Counted from the stretch's first letter, positions 1 through 7,759 are shown. The stretch: DNA of 9,312 bases from Nanobdellota archaeon (GCA_023131705.1 JAGLZG010000255.1:1-9312); one strand, 5' to 3'. Numbers and translations: made by a program. Notes: a model not told the origin generated them from the sequence alone.

Positions 1-22
1 CTTTTGCTTTTTGATTGTTCAT
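1..22 (-). CDS. start of an unidentified gene, cut by the window edge
   Basis: An ATG at 22-20 opens a frame reading MNNQKAK before the sequence ends. The start is supported by a GGTGAT motif ending 6 nt upstream, a spacing typical of a Shine-Dalgarno site. It follows the 2226-residue gene on the same strand after 56 nt that include a U-rich run and a weak TATA element, so it may have its own transcript. Seven codons are too few to name a product. The hydrophilic, Lys-containing start does not look like a signal peptide, so it may not belong to the surface-protein cluster. Confidence 0.5.
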
Positions 23-28
23 TTTTTA

Positions 29-34
29 ATCACC
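29..34 (-). promoter_or_regulatory. Shine-Dalgarno site of the downstream gene
   Basis: On the minus strand this reads GGTGAT, preceded by another G, and lies 6 nt before the ATG at 22. It matches the conserved 3' end of 16S rRNA and is the clearest ribosome-binding site in the window. A second GGTGAT lies at 48-53, 14 nt further upstream, with no usable start codon at the right distance: the GTG after it gives only four codons before TGA. Confidence 0.6.
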
Positions 35-55
35 CTGATTTGTTAGTATCACCTT

Positions 56-63
56 TTTTTAAA
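56..63 (-). promoter_or_regulatory. possible TATA box for the downstream gene
   Basis: The minus strand reads TTTAAAAA here, centred about 37 nt before the ATG at 22. This is the same distance as the better TATA candidate of the 310-residue gene. Weak, because the whole spacer is A/T-rich and such octamers arise by chance. Confidence 0.3.
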
Positions 64-65
64 TT

Positions 66-77
66 GAAAAAAGAAAA
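66..77 (-). terminator. U-rich terminator-like run after the giant gene
   Basis: One base after the TAA of the 2226-residue gene the minus strand reads T4-C-T6-C. Archaeal intrinsic termination needs only U-rich tracts without a strong hairpin, so this is a plausible end of the operon transcript. No stable stem precedes it; a bacterial-type rho-independent terminator is not supported. Confidence 0.4.
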
Positions 78-78
78 T

Positions 79-3000
79 TTAACCTAAGTTGCAGTCATTA
101 GTTGACTTTATGAAGTAAGCCTTTCCTGGATTTAGTATTGGTGTTCTTGTGTACTGCTGGCTTGGCGCGTCATAACCCCATGGCCCACTTACAACAGAGC
201 ATGTTCCTTCTGCTGTATCAAAGTCATTTATTTTGCTGCTTGGCGCTCCGATTAAATTCCAGCCATTTTTGATATCATCGCTGCCTAAATAACCAACATA
301 ATCAATAGTGAACCTGTAACCTTCCAGTTCAATTTCACAATCATTGGTCTGGGTTGAGAAATAACCCTGCCCTGGAAACAATATTGCGTTTCCATCAAGG
401 AACACATCATAACTGCTTGTATCAGGATTCCAATAAGTTATTCCATTGGTAACGTTTGGTGTAAAAGTACATCCGCTCTGAATGTCATTGAATGTCTTGC
501 CTGTTTCCGGCACTAATGGCAATGAGAACATTGTGTAATAACCCTTGTCTATAGGGGTTTTCATTACTGTTTTACATTGAACATCTGGTTCAGTTATAGT
601 TGGTCCGCAATCATTACAGGTGTAAATAGCTTCACACTCTGCAACTTCATAATCATTCCATGCATCAATTATGCCATCACTATTATTATCAGTACATCCG
701 TCATCAGGGCAGCTGCAATCATTATCCTGTGTTTCGTCATATACACAAGTTCCTGTTCCATCACATTCAGCGCAGATTCCACAGTCTGTTCCTATAGGCT
801 CATAAGCGTCAGCAGGGCAGTTTGCATTTGCTCCAGTACATTGCTCAACTACATCACAATCACCTGCTGCTGCTCTGCATTCAGTTCCAGCTGATTTATA
901 ATCATCAGCAGGACATGCTGCATCTTCTCCTGTACATTCTTCAGCAATATCACAATCACCTGCTGCTGCTCTGCATTCAGTTCCAGCTGATTCTATTTGC
1001 TGGTTGCATTCATTATTAGATAAACCGCAAACACCATCAGCGCAATCATCATCTAAGGGATTACAATCATCATTAACCTGGCAGCAGATAACCCCTCCAG
1101 GACCATTTTCACCAGCGCAGTCTGAATCAGCGCAATCTACATCTCCATCCCCATCATCATCTATTCCATTAGTACAATCTTCTCTTGTATTAGTGCATGT
1201 ACATCCAGCTATACATCTATCCATGGTAGCTGGATCCTCATCATCACAATCTTCATCTTGGTCACATTCTGCACCACAAGTTAAACCATTTACTCCATCT
1301 CCTGCATCATTATCAGTGCAATATGAATTTTCCATTGAACATGAATAAACATTGCAGTTTCCTATGCCATCACAGGTGTCATGGCCATCATCTGGATAGA
1401 ACTGCGCAATAAAAACATTACATGCATCAGGTGGACAGTTTCTTGCTTCTCCGCATTGTGTACCAGCTGGTTGTTTAGCATCTGCCGGGCAGTCATTAGA
1501 TATGCCATCGCATATTTCGGCTATATCACAATCACTAGTTGCTGTTCTGCATTCTGCAATTGATTTATCGTCTACAGGGCAGTCTGCACTTGAGCCTGTG
1601 CAAGTTTCAGCAATATCACAAACACCTGCTGCTGCTCTGCATTCAGTTGTGTCTGGTTCATAATTAACCTGGCAGTCTGAAGTAACATCACAATAATAGT
1701 CTGCACAAACTGTGTCTGCTGAGCATAAACCATCATTTGGATTATGATCACATGAGTCTGTAGTTTCATTACATGAATCATCTGTACATCCTATACTATC
1801 TGAACAATCTCTTGCATCACCTCCAGTACATTGTCCACCACTGCATACATCATTTACAGTGCAGAATAAACCATCATCACAAGGATCAGTATTATCTGTA
1901 TAATCACAATAAGAAACTTGTGTTCCGGGATTTATACATGCATCATCTGTACAAACATTAGTATCATCACAATCACCATCATTATAACATGCTATTTCAC
2001 ACCCGGGTGCATCAGGAACTAATGTTGGTTCACAATCCCCTCCTGAACCAGTATCAACCTGGCATAGACAACCTTCAGAACCTGCTGTGCCACATCTTCC
2101 ATCATCAGGATAATCCACTAATGCAGTTCCCTCACAATAATCTGTTGGGCAACTGCAATCTGTATCTTCATCACACTCTGCACCACAACTTTCAACTATG
2201 CATACAGGATGTCCTGCTCCTGTACAACTGCAGTCATTTTTACATTCTCCATCAGGATATGTTTTATGTGAACTTTCAGTACAGTATACATCAGTGCAAT
2301 CTATATCCTGATCGCAAGGAGCGCCGCATTCTATTGTATTAACCCCATCAGTATTATTATTATCAGTACAATATGAATTTTCCAGTGCGCATGAATATTC
2401 TACACAAGTTCCAGCACCATCACATTCATCATGACCATCAATTGGATAAAATTCTGCAAAGAATCCATTGCATGCGTCATCTGGGCAGTATCTTGCTGAG
2501 CCACATCCTGTTCCAGATGGTAAACCTGGATTTTCACATTGATCTAAATCTTCATTACAGATATCATCTGTACATTCATTTGCATCATCGCAATTTACTG
2601 CTGCGCCTGCATGACATCCATTTGCGCCATCGCAGGTTTCAGCGCCATTACAGTATAAGCTGTCATCACATAGGGCATCGCCTGTTTCATCAATACCATC
2701 TACACAATTATCATCAATTCCATTGCAAACTTCTGTTGCGCCGGGATTTACATCTGGATTATTGTCATCACAATCTACATCAGTTCTATATCCATCTCCA
2801 TCTGCATCACAAAGTGTTGAACTTCCGCCTGGCCAAGAATCCCAGAATGGACAAACATCAACATTATCAGATGCTTTATCTCCAGAGCCAGCATTATAAG
2901 GTGAATCTGGACCATTAGCAGCTCCCCAGTAGTTGTTTTCTGCATTGATTACCGAATCTGCTTGGATTCCATCAACACCTTCGTCTCCATTGTTGTAAAT

Positions 3001-6000
3001 GTTGTTGTAATTGATGCTTATATCTTCTCTATCCAGATTTCTTAACTCCCAATAAGCTGTTTCAACTTCTTTATAATGCCCCACATGTACTCCGTCCATT
3101 GAATTGGATATTATTGAATTGTTGGTTACAGTGTGGTGGCTTCCATCTATCCACATCCCATGTTCATGGCTATTGATTAACGTATTATTATCTATATTTG
3201 CATAGTCACCAGCAACACTAATGAGTCCATGCTCGTTGATTTCGTCACCTTCCCTAGGACCAATACTATTATTAATATAATTGTCCTTTACATTAATTGG
3301 GGAAGATGAAGTTCCACTAGCAACCTGCAGGATAATGCCTGCAATCCATACATCAGTCATACTGTTATTTTCAATAATAGTACCACTGAAGTCCCAGGTA
3401 TTTGTTGCATTTTCTCTAAAATAATCCCCATTTAGCATGACACCAACCCTTACATTATCCATTATGTTATGTCTAACAATATTGCCTGTAGGAGGGTATG
3501 CTTCAGTATTCCAGAATATATGGACACCATCACCATTCCATGTTCTTGGGTCATTAAAATTGTCAGGTGTTTCATCTCTGGTTGTTCTGAAATAATTATT
3601 CTCAACTAAACAATTTTTAGTGCTTATTAAAAACACACCTTTTGCATTATCCCAGAATTCACAATTGGTAATCTCAACATTTTCAATACCAGGATGCGAA
3701 GGATTCAAACCAACACCTATTCCTGCATTACTCCAGAGATTTGGATAGTCATTTCCATACATTACTTTAAAGCCCTTAATCTTAACATTATCTGTATCTA
3801 CACTGATCATTTTAGGATTACCCATTCCAGAACAATCTATAATAACATTACCGGGCGTATTAATATCTCCAATAAGTGTTATTCCCTTATCTATAAGAAT
3901 CCTTGAACTTGGACTATAAGTCCCAGCACAAACAATTATTGTATCTCCTGCAGTTGCAAAATCAACTGCATCTTGTATATTTGTAAACATAGCACCTGGA
4001 CATTCTACTTTATCATCATCAACTAGATTACAACCCCCATCTACTGTACCATCACAGTCATTATCTAAACTATCACAGCTTGCTTCTGGATTTTCATAGC
4101 TAGCATTGTAATCTAAATAAGTTACATCATCACATCCTGGCCACTGTCCACTAATATTACATACTTCCTGGCATCCTGTACATACTCCATCCTGTTTTGG
4201 GCAGTTTCTTGTTTCCCCAGGTGTACATGGCTGACAATCTGTATCATCTAAATCTGTTGAACCATCACAATCATTATCAATTCCATCATCACATGTTGTT
4301 TCAGTCCCCCATTCTGTTCTGCATACTCCTTCACTGTCAACACAATTTTCAGATTCGGTATCACAACAAGCATCTGGTCCTATACCATCTGTTATATAAT
4401 ATTCATTAGCATCATTATTGCAACAATAAGGTGTTCCTCCTTCAAATAGCCAGGTTTCTCCATAGTTGTGCTGATATGATATACAAATTTCACAAACATT
4501 CTCTCCACTTGCAGAATTGTCATTAGGATCTGTACAGTCTCCTCCGGCTGCATCGCAATATTCTCCAGCTGCGCATTCATCAGTAGCACATCCAAGTCTA
4601 TCATTACAAAAGCCTGCAACACATGCTGTACAATCATCTATACAATTGACACCATCATTCCCAGAATATGGCTGTGAAGCAGTGTTAGTGCCATTACAAT
4701 AATAGCATGTTGTAACAACTTCAGTATTATCATCAGTATCTCTTGTTGTACAAGTTCCAGCTACACAAGAGTCACAATCATTACTGCAATCCTTACCATC
4801 ATTAGCTGTTATACCAGCACAATCTCCACCAGCAACATTACATTCTTCACATGTTGAACATTCATCTGTTGCTCCGGCTAATCTATCATCACAAGAGCCT
4901 GCAACACAGGATGTACAATCATCTATACAACCCTTACCATCATTAGCTGTTATACCAGCACAATCTCCACCAGCAACATTACATTCTTCACATGTTGAAC
5001 ATTCATCTGTTGCTCCTTGCGCTCTATCAGCATATTCACATTCCTTATCTCCTCCACAAGTTTCAATTACACAATCATCCTGTGCACAATCTGCTACTGG
5101 GTCATTACAGCAATTATCCCCATTAGGGCCTGTTTGACCATAACAATCAGAATCTAAACAATCTATACTACCATCACAATCATTATCATATCCATCAGAA
5201 CAGCTTACTGTACTTTCATTTGTTATTCCTGGATTACAATTTACTCCGCATTGTCCTGGGTCATCATCACAATCGTCACCATCATATGTGCATCCATTAG
5301 CTATTCCACAATTTGGGCATACTCCATAACCATCTCCATCATTATCAACACAGATAGTTGTGTCAACATATAAAATCCTTTCCTCAGTTTCATTACTGTT
5401 ACCAACAGTATCATTGCACCATGCATAATAAAAATATGTTTCTTCTTCTAAACCTGTAATAGTATAATTAGCCCAAGTATTTGCATCTGCATTATGTATG
5501 TCCATTGTGTGAGTCTCAATAAGAGTTCTATGATATCCATTAAAATCTCCATCCTGTTCACCAGATATCAAATACCAAGCTGAATCTTTTTGGAAAACAG
5601 CAGGTGTAGATTTACTACCAACATTTCCTAATCCACTGACTATGTTAGAATCATTTACCCAAGTTGTACCTGTCCAATTATATCCATTAAAATCTCCCTC
5701 CTGTTTACCAGAAATCAAATACCAAGTTGAATCTTTTTGGAAAACATCAGGTGAAGAGCCCTGACCAGCATATACTAATCCACTGACTATGTTAGGGTCT
5801 GATTGCCATGTAGAACCTGTCCAATTATATCCATAAAACATTCCTTCAGATTCACCAGCAATCAAGTACCAGGCTGAATCTTTTTGGAAAACAGTAGGTT
5901 TAGAAACATGATCAACATCTACTAATCCACTTGCTATGTTAGGGTCTGATTGCCATGTAGAACCTGTCCAATTATATCCATTAAAATGTCCATCATCATA

Positions 6001-6759
6001 ACCAGAAATCAAATACCAGGTTGAATCTTTTTGGAAAACAGTAGGTGAAGAGGTACTATTGACATTTAATAATCCACTTGCTATGTTAGAATCTGATTGC
6101 CATGTTGTACCTGTCCAATTATATCCATTAAAATATCCATCACCTTCACCAGCAATCAAATACCAAGCTGAATCTTTTTGGAAAACAGCAGGGTGAGAAT
6201 AACCACCAACATTTCCTAATCCTTCTGCTACTTCAGAATCACTATTCCAATTATTGCCCCAAGATAGAATGCTCCAATCCAAAATACAGCTTGAAACATT
6301 TTTATTTACAGTTACATTTATTGTTGTGTAATCAGTATTTATAGTTGTTCCATTACCTGGTGTTGGAGATGTAAAATCAACATGAGGGGGGGTTGCTTCA
6401 ATATCAACTTCTTGAAAACCACTCTGCCATTCAGCAGAACCTCCTGTTATAGTAGCAAGAATTCCATCCATATAAAAAGTTATTATATCTCCTGGTTCTC
6501 CTCCTTCATCTATACCACTTGTATCAGGGTCATCTCCTGCACAGTCAAAAGAAAATTGTCCTTCGGTTGTTATTGTAAATTGTCCGCATAAAACACCATC
6601 TGGATCATAAGTTGTAATTACTGTTCCAATAGGCACTGGCTGACCATCTAATTTTGAGTTGCCATTTTGAGACCAAAAAGTACGTGGGGTAGGAGGAGCA
6701 GCAGATACTAAAAATGACACTATCAAAAAACAAAATGTTAATATGATAATTTTTTTCAT
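79..6759 (-). CDS. giant secreted mosaic protein, 2226 aa (split Ig + propeller, MopE motifs, beta-helix, disintegrin-like repeats, GWN tail)
   Basis: Probable exported adhesion or matrix protein; no catalytic motif seen. Residues 1-20 form a signal peptide (MKKIIILTFC...LVSA). Residues 21-120 are an Ig-like N-domain shared with the upstream 310-aa protein. An Ig-like domain starts near 123, breaks at W162 and resumes near T416; five 49-residue propeller-like repeats lie between (VFQKDS at 192, 241, 290, 339, 388). MopE-type Asp/Cys motifs begin near C470, C823, C895, C1317 and C1862. A 47-residue Cys-rich repeat occurs twice (C587, C634). Residues 920-1310 form a NosD-like parallel beta-helix ending in NNYWG. 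Four disintegrin-loop-like repeats start at C1707, C1737, C1929 and C1961. Two GWN-type modules close the chain (M2077, W2167). The ATG lies 2 nt after the previous TAA without a clear ribosome-binding site, suggesting coupled translation. Binding partners cannot be inferred. Confidence 0.9.
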   Translation of the reverse strand: MKKIIILTFCFLIVSFLVSAAPPTPRTFWSQNGNSKLDGQPVPIGTVITTYDPDGVLCGQFTITTEGQFSFDCAGDDPDTSGIDEGGEPGDIITFYMDGILATITGGSAEWQSGFQEVDIEATPPHVDFTSPTPGNGTTINTDYTTINVTVNKNVSSCILDWSILSWGNNWNSDSEVAEGLGNVGGYSHPAVFQKDSAWYLIAGEGDGYFNGYNWTGTTWQSDSNIASGLLNVNSTSSPTVFQKDSTWYLISGYDDGHFNGYNWTGSTWQSDPNIASGLVDVDHVSKPTVFQKDSAWYLIAGESEGMFYGYNWTGSTWQSDPNIVSGLVYAGQGSSPDVFQKDSTWYLISGKQEGDFNGYNWTGTTWVNDSNIVSGLGNVGSKSTPAVFQKDSAWYLISGEQDGDFNGYHRTLIETHTMDIHNADANTWANYTITGLEEETYFYYAWCNDTVGNSNETEERILYVDTTICVDNDGDGYGVCPNCGIANGCTYDGDDCDDDPGQCGVNCNPGITNESTVSCSDGYDNDCDGSIDCLDSDCYGQTGPNGDNCCNDPVADCAQDDCVIETCGGDKECEYADRAQGATDECSTCEECNVAGGDCAGITANDGKGCIDDCTSCVAGSCDDRLAGATDECSTCEECNVAGGDCAGITANDGKDCSNDCDSCVAGTCTTRDTDDNTEVVTTCYYCNGTNTASQPYSGNDGVNCIDDCTACVAGFCNDRLGCATDECAAGEYCDAAGGDCTDPNDNSASGENVCEICISYQHNYGETWLFEGGTPYCCNNDANEYYITDGIGPDACCDTESENCVDSEGVCRTEWGTETTCDDGIDNDCDGSTDLDDTDCQPCTPGETRNCPKQDGVCTGCQEVCNISGQWPGCDDVTYLDYNASYENPEASCDSLDNDCDGTVDGGCNLVDDDKVECPGAMFTNIQDAVDFATAGDTIIVCAGTYSPSSRILIDKGITLIGDINTPGNVIIDCSGMGNPKMISVDTDNVKIKGFKVMYGNDYPNLWSNAGIGVGLNPSHPGIENVEITNCEFWDNAKGVFLISTKNCLVENNYFRTTRDETPDNFNDPRTWNGDGVHIFWNTEAYPPTGNIVRHNIMDNVRVGVMLNGDYFRENATNTWDFSGTIIENNSMTDVWIAGIILQVASGTSSSPINVKDNYINNSIGPREGDEINEHGLISVAGDYANIDNNTLINSHEHGMWIDGSHHTVTNNSIISNSMDGVHVGHYKEVETAYWELRNLDREDISINYNNIYNNGDEGVDGIQADSVINAENNYWGAANGPDSPYNAGSGDKASDNVDVCPFWDSWPGGSSTLCDADGDGYRTDVDCDDNNPDVNPGATEVCNGIDDNCVDGIDETGDALCDDSLYCNGAETCDGANGCHAGAAVNCDDANECTDDICNEDLDQCENPGLPSGTGCGSARYCPDDACNGFFAEFYPIDGHDECDGAGTCVEYSCALENSYCTDNNNTDGVNTIECGAPCDQDIDCTDVYCTESSHKTYPDGECKNDCSCTGAGHPVCIVESCGAECDEDTDCSCPTDYCEGTALVDYPDDGRCGTAGSEGCLCQVDTGSGGDCEPTLVPDAPGCEIACYNDGDCDDTNVCTDDACINPGTQVSYCDYTDNTDPCDDGLFCTVNDVCSGGQCTGGDARDCSDSIGCTDDSCNETTDSCDHNPNDGLCSADTVCADYYCDVTSDCQVNYEPDTTECRAAAGVCDIAETCTGSSADCPVDDKSIAECRTATSDCDIAEICDGISNDCPADAKQPAGTQCGEARNCPPDACNVFIAQFYPDDGHDTCDGIGNCNVYSCSMENSYCTDNDAGDGVNGLTCGAECDQDEDCDDEDPATMDRCIAGCTCTNTREDCTNGIDDDGDGDVDCADSDCAGENGPGGVICCQVNDDCNPLDDDCADGVCGLSNNECNQQIESAGTECRAAAGDCDIAEECTGEDAACPADDYKSAGTECRAAAGDCDVVEQCTGANANCPADAYEPIGTDCGICAECDGTGTCVYDETQDNDCSCPDDGCTDNNSDGIIDAWNDYEVAECEAIYTCNDCGPTITEPDVQCKTVMKTPIDKGYYTMFSLPLVPETGKTFNDIQSGCTFTPNVTNGITYWNPDTSSYDVFLDGNAILFPGQGYFSTQTNDCEIELEGYRFTIDYVGYLGSDDIKNGWNLIGAPSSKINDFDTAEGTCSVVSGPWGYDAPSQQYTRTPILNPGKAYFIKSTNDCNLG
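853..992 (-). repeat. 44-bp perfect direct repeat, disintegrin-like units 3 and 4
   Basis: Bases 853-896 and 949-992 are identical and 96 nt apart, an in-frame period of 32 residues. They encode the core GTECRAAAGDCD of two adjacent disintegrin-like units in the giant protein. A diverged relative of the same core lies near 1618-1651. The perfect identity suggests recent duplication or gene conversion. Confidence 0.85.
1246..2514 (-). repeat. dispersed duplication of a 73-residue Cys-rich module
   Basis: Residues 1416-1488 (bases 2296-2514) and 1766-1838 (bases 1246-1464) align without gaps at 50 of 73 positions by hand count. The shared pattern is CGxARxCPxDACN, then FYPxDGHDxCDGxGxC, YSCxxENSYCTDN and CGAxCDQDxDC, with all cysteines conserved. 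The copies are 350 residues apart. This is an older duplication than the perfect DNA repeats elsewhere in the gene. The second copy follows directly after two disintegrin-like units; the first does not. Confidence 0.85.
4791..5016 (-). repeat. 85-bp perfect direct repeat encoding tandem Cys-rich units
   Basis: Bases 4791-4875 and 4932-5016 are identical over 85 bp with an in-frame period of 141 nt (47 residues). The coded unit contains ATDECSTCEECNVAGGDC followed by AGITANDGK, then a diverging DDC..CVAG.C segment. Copies are tandem within the first Cys-rich region of the giant protein. Long perfect repeats of this kind can lose or gain a unit without breaking the frame. Confidence 0.9.
5532..6266 (-). 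repeat. five 147-bp units encoding 49-residue propeller-like repeats
   Basis: The string ctttttggaaaac recurs at 5586, 5733, 5880, 6027 and 6174, exactly 147 bp apart. Each unit reads roughly PxVFQKDSxWYLIxGxxxGxFNGYNWTGxTWxxDxNIxSGL. Five near-identical 49-residue units, with aromatic residues, G-rich turns and a G/D loop, resemble blades of a beta-propeller of the FG-GAP/VCBS type. Five-bladed propellers with units of similar size are known (tachylectin-2). The fold is inferred; the period is directly visible. Confidence 0.85.
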
Positions 6760-6761
6760 TT

Positions 6762-7694
6762 TTATTTTACCCAGTTTTGATCAGAATCTACTTTAACCCA
6801 ATAACCTTTTCCAATATTAACCTCATTTAAATCCCAAGTAAATTCTGGTGTAGTGCTATCATAACCTTTCCAGTGATCTCCTACATCTGAAGCATCATAA
6901 TAATATGCTGTTCTATCACCTGTGAGTTTGTTCATAGTATTCTGTATAGTGTTGTTATACAATTGAAAGCTAACCATATTCCATCCGGTATACAAAGACA
7001 TTGTGTTGTTGCTTGGTACATTCCCTGCAACAGATAATGTTTGAGCAGATTCTACTTTTAACCAGTAACCTTTATTTGGTTCCATATTATCCAAATCCCA
7101 AGTAAATTCTGGTGTAGTGCTATCATAACCTTTCCAGTGATCTCCTACATCTGAAGCATCATAATAATATGCTGTTCTATCACCTGTTAAATGTGACATT
7201 ACACTAGCAGGACTATTATTTGTTTTTAGTATTGGTAAAGAAATCATGTTCCAACCAGTGTAAAGGGGTATTGAAACAATAACATTTTCCTCTGTTGAAA
7301 CATTTTCCCCCCATGTTATAGAAACAGGCGTATTATTAACAGTTATATTAACTGTATCTCCTTCTTGTGGACCTTCAACACAATCAAAATCTTGTGTGCA
7401 AGGAATACATGCTGTGCCATTTGCTTCATGTTGTGAACAATTAGAATCATCATTATATGTCAAAGGACTATCTCCACCAGTCATAATAAGATTATACCAA
7501 CCATCAATGGTTGTTGTGTTTATCCATTTGTCACCATTAAAATAACTTACAGGAGTTCCATCAGGAGCTGGTTCACCATCAATCATTAGCCTACCCCAAT
7601 ATTCTGTTGGTATTGGTGGCGGAGCATCAGAGGCAAATACAATAGCAGAAAGTATTGATAAGATTATTAATCCTAAGATTAGTTTGTATTCCAT
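6762..7694 (-). CDS. secreted two-domain surface protein with GWN modules, 310 aa
   Basis: Likely exported partner of the giant protein. Residues 1-21 are a signal peptide (MEYKLILGLI...VFA). Residues 24-140 form a beta-rich N-domain: PPPIPTEYWG, then IDGEPAPDGTPVSYFNG and GDTVNITVNNTPVSITW. This matches the N-domain of the giant protein but carries an extra loop with four cysteines (C86, C96, C99, C105). Two GWN modules follow, starting at W148 and W238, each ending in a GYW(L/V)KV motif. Several NxT/NxS sequons suggest glycosylation. No C-terminal membrane anchor is present. The ATG is fixed by an in-frame TAA two codons upstream. The stop lies 2 nt before the giant gene, so the two form a probable operon with this gene first. 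I cannot name a family for either domain; function is unknown. Confidence 0.88.
   Translation of the reverse strand: MEYKLILGLIILSILSAIVFASDAPPPIPTEYWGRLMIDGEPAPDGTPVSYFNGDKWINTTTIDGWYNLIMTGGDSPLTYNDDSNCSQHEANGTACIPCTQDFDCVEGPQEGDTVNITVNNTPVSITWGENVSTEENVIVSIPLYTGWNMISLPILKTNNSPASVMSHLTGDRTAYYYDASDVGDHWKGYDSTTPEFTWDLDNMEPNKGYWLKVESAQTLSVAGNVPSNNTMSLYTGWNMVSFQLYNNTIQNTMNKLTGDRTAYYYDASDVGDHWKGYDSTTPEFTWDLNEVNIGKGYWVKVDSDQNWVK
6829..7187 (-). repeat. 95-bp perfect direct repeat inside the two GWN modules
   Basis: Bases 6829-6923 and 7093-7187 are identical over 95 bp, 264 bp apart (88 codons, in frame). They encode TGDRTAYYYDASDVGDHWKG followed by YDSTTPEFTWDL in both modules of the 310-residue protein. 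The flanking parts of the modules have diverged strongly (ISLPILKTNN against VSFQLYNNTI). Identity confined to the middle points to local gene conversion rather than simple recent duplication of whole modules. Confidence 0.92.
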
Positions 7695-7709
7695 ATTTTA
7701 TCCCCACTA

Positions 7710-7726
7710 CTGTTGGGAAGCAACAG
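7710..7726. promoter_or_regulatory. 6-bp inverted repeat between TATA box and start codon
   Basis: The plus strand reads ctgttg-ggaag-caacag: perfect 6-bp arms with a 5-nt spacer. It starts 1 nt from the TATA candidate and ends 15 nt before the ATG at 7694, so it would cover roughly -21 to -5 of the predicted transcript. That is a usual place for an archaeal repressor operator. It is more GC-rich than its surroundings, but there is no second copy in the window to support a specific regulator. Confidence 0.4.
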
Positions 7727-7727
7727 T

Positions 7728-7735
7728 TATTTAAA
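7728..7735 (-). promoter_or_regulatory. probable TATA box of the 310-aa / 2226-aa operon
   Basis: The minus strand reads TTTAAATA, close to the archaeal TATA consensus, preceded by an A-rich stretch that could serve as a BRE. Its centre is about 37 nt before the ATG at 7694, which would place the transcript start near 7705 and leave a leader of only about 11 nt. A second TTTAAATA lies at 7799-7806, 71 nt further upstream, and could be an alternative promoter. Confidence 0.5.
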
Positions 7736-7759
7736 AAGTTTTCTATTTTTCAAACTTTT
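7734..7759. promoter_or_regulatory. 8-bp inverted repeat overlapping the TATA box
   Basis: Plus-strand arms aaaagttt (7734-7741) and aaactttt (7752-7759) are perfect complements separated by 10 nt. The inner edge overlaps the TATA candidate and the outer edge overlaps a repeated 11-mer, so a protein bound here would compete with TBP/TFB. A/T-rich composition lowers the weight of this site. Confidence 0.35.

Noticed and set aside
3100..3990. Enzymatic pectate-lyase or NosD copper role for the beta-helix
   Set aside because: The helix start (NIQDAVDFATAGDTI) and end (NNYWG) are common to many parallel beta-helix proteins. No catalytic Asp/Arg cluster or copper ligand set can be assigned, so only the fold is called.
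577..4702. Several plus-strand open frames of 60-181 codons across the giant gene
   Set aside because: They lie antisense to the Cys- and Asp-rich coding repeats and give low-complexity His-, Leu- or Ser-rich peptides without domains or starts. The codon bias of the minus-strand gene explains why stops are rare there.
5532..6266. Evenly spaced repeats suggesting a CRISPR-like array
   Set aside because: The 147-bp period is a multiple of three and the whole unit is coding and conserved. There are no short palindromic repeats separated by unique spacers.
79..6759. Integrin-binding RGD motif accompanying the disintegrin-like repeats
   Set aside because: I found no RGD in the translated protein. 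The repeats carry DCD or VCD at the loop position, so binding to integrins should not be claimed.
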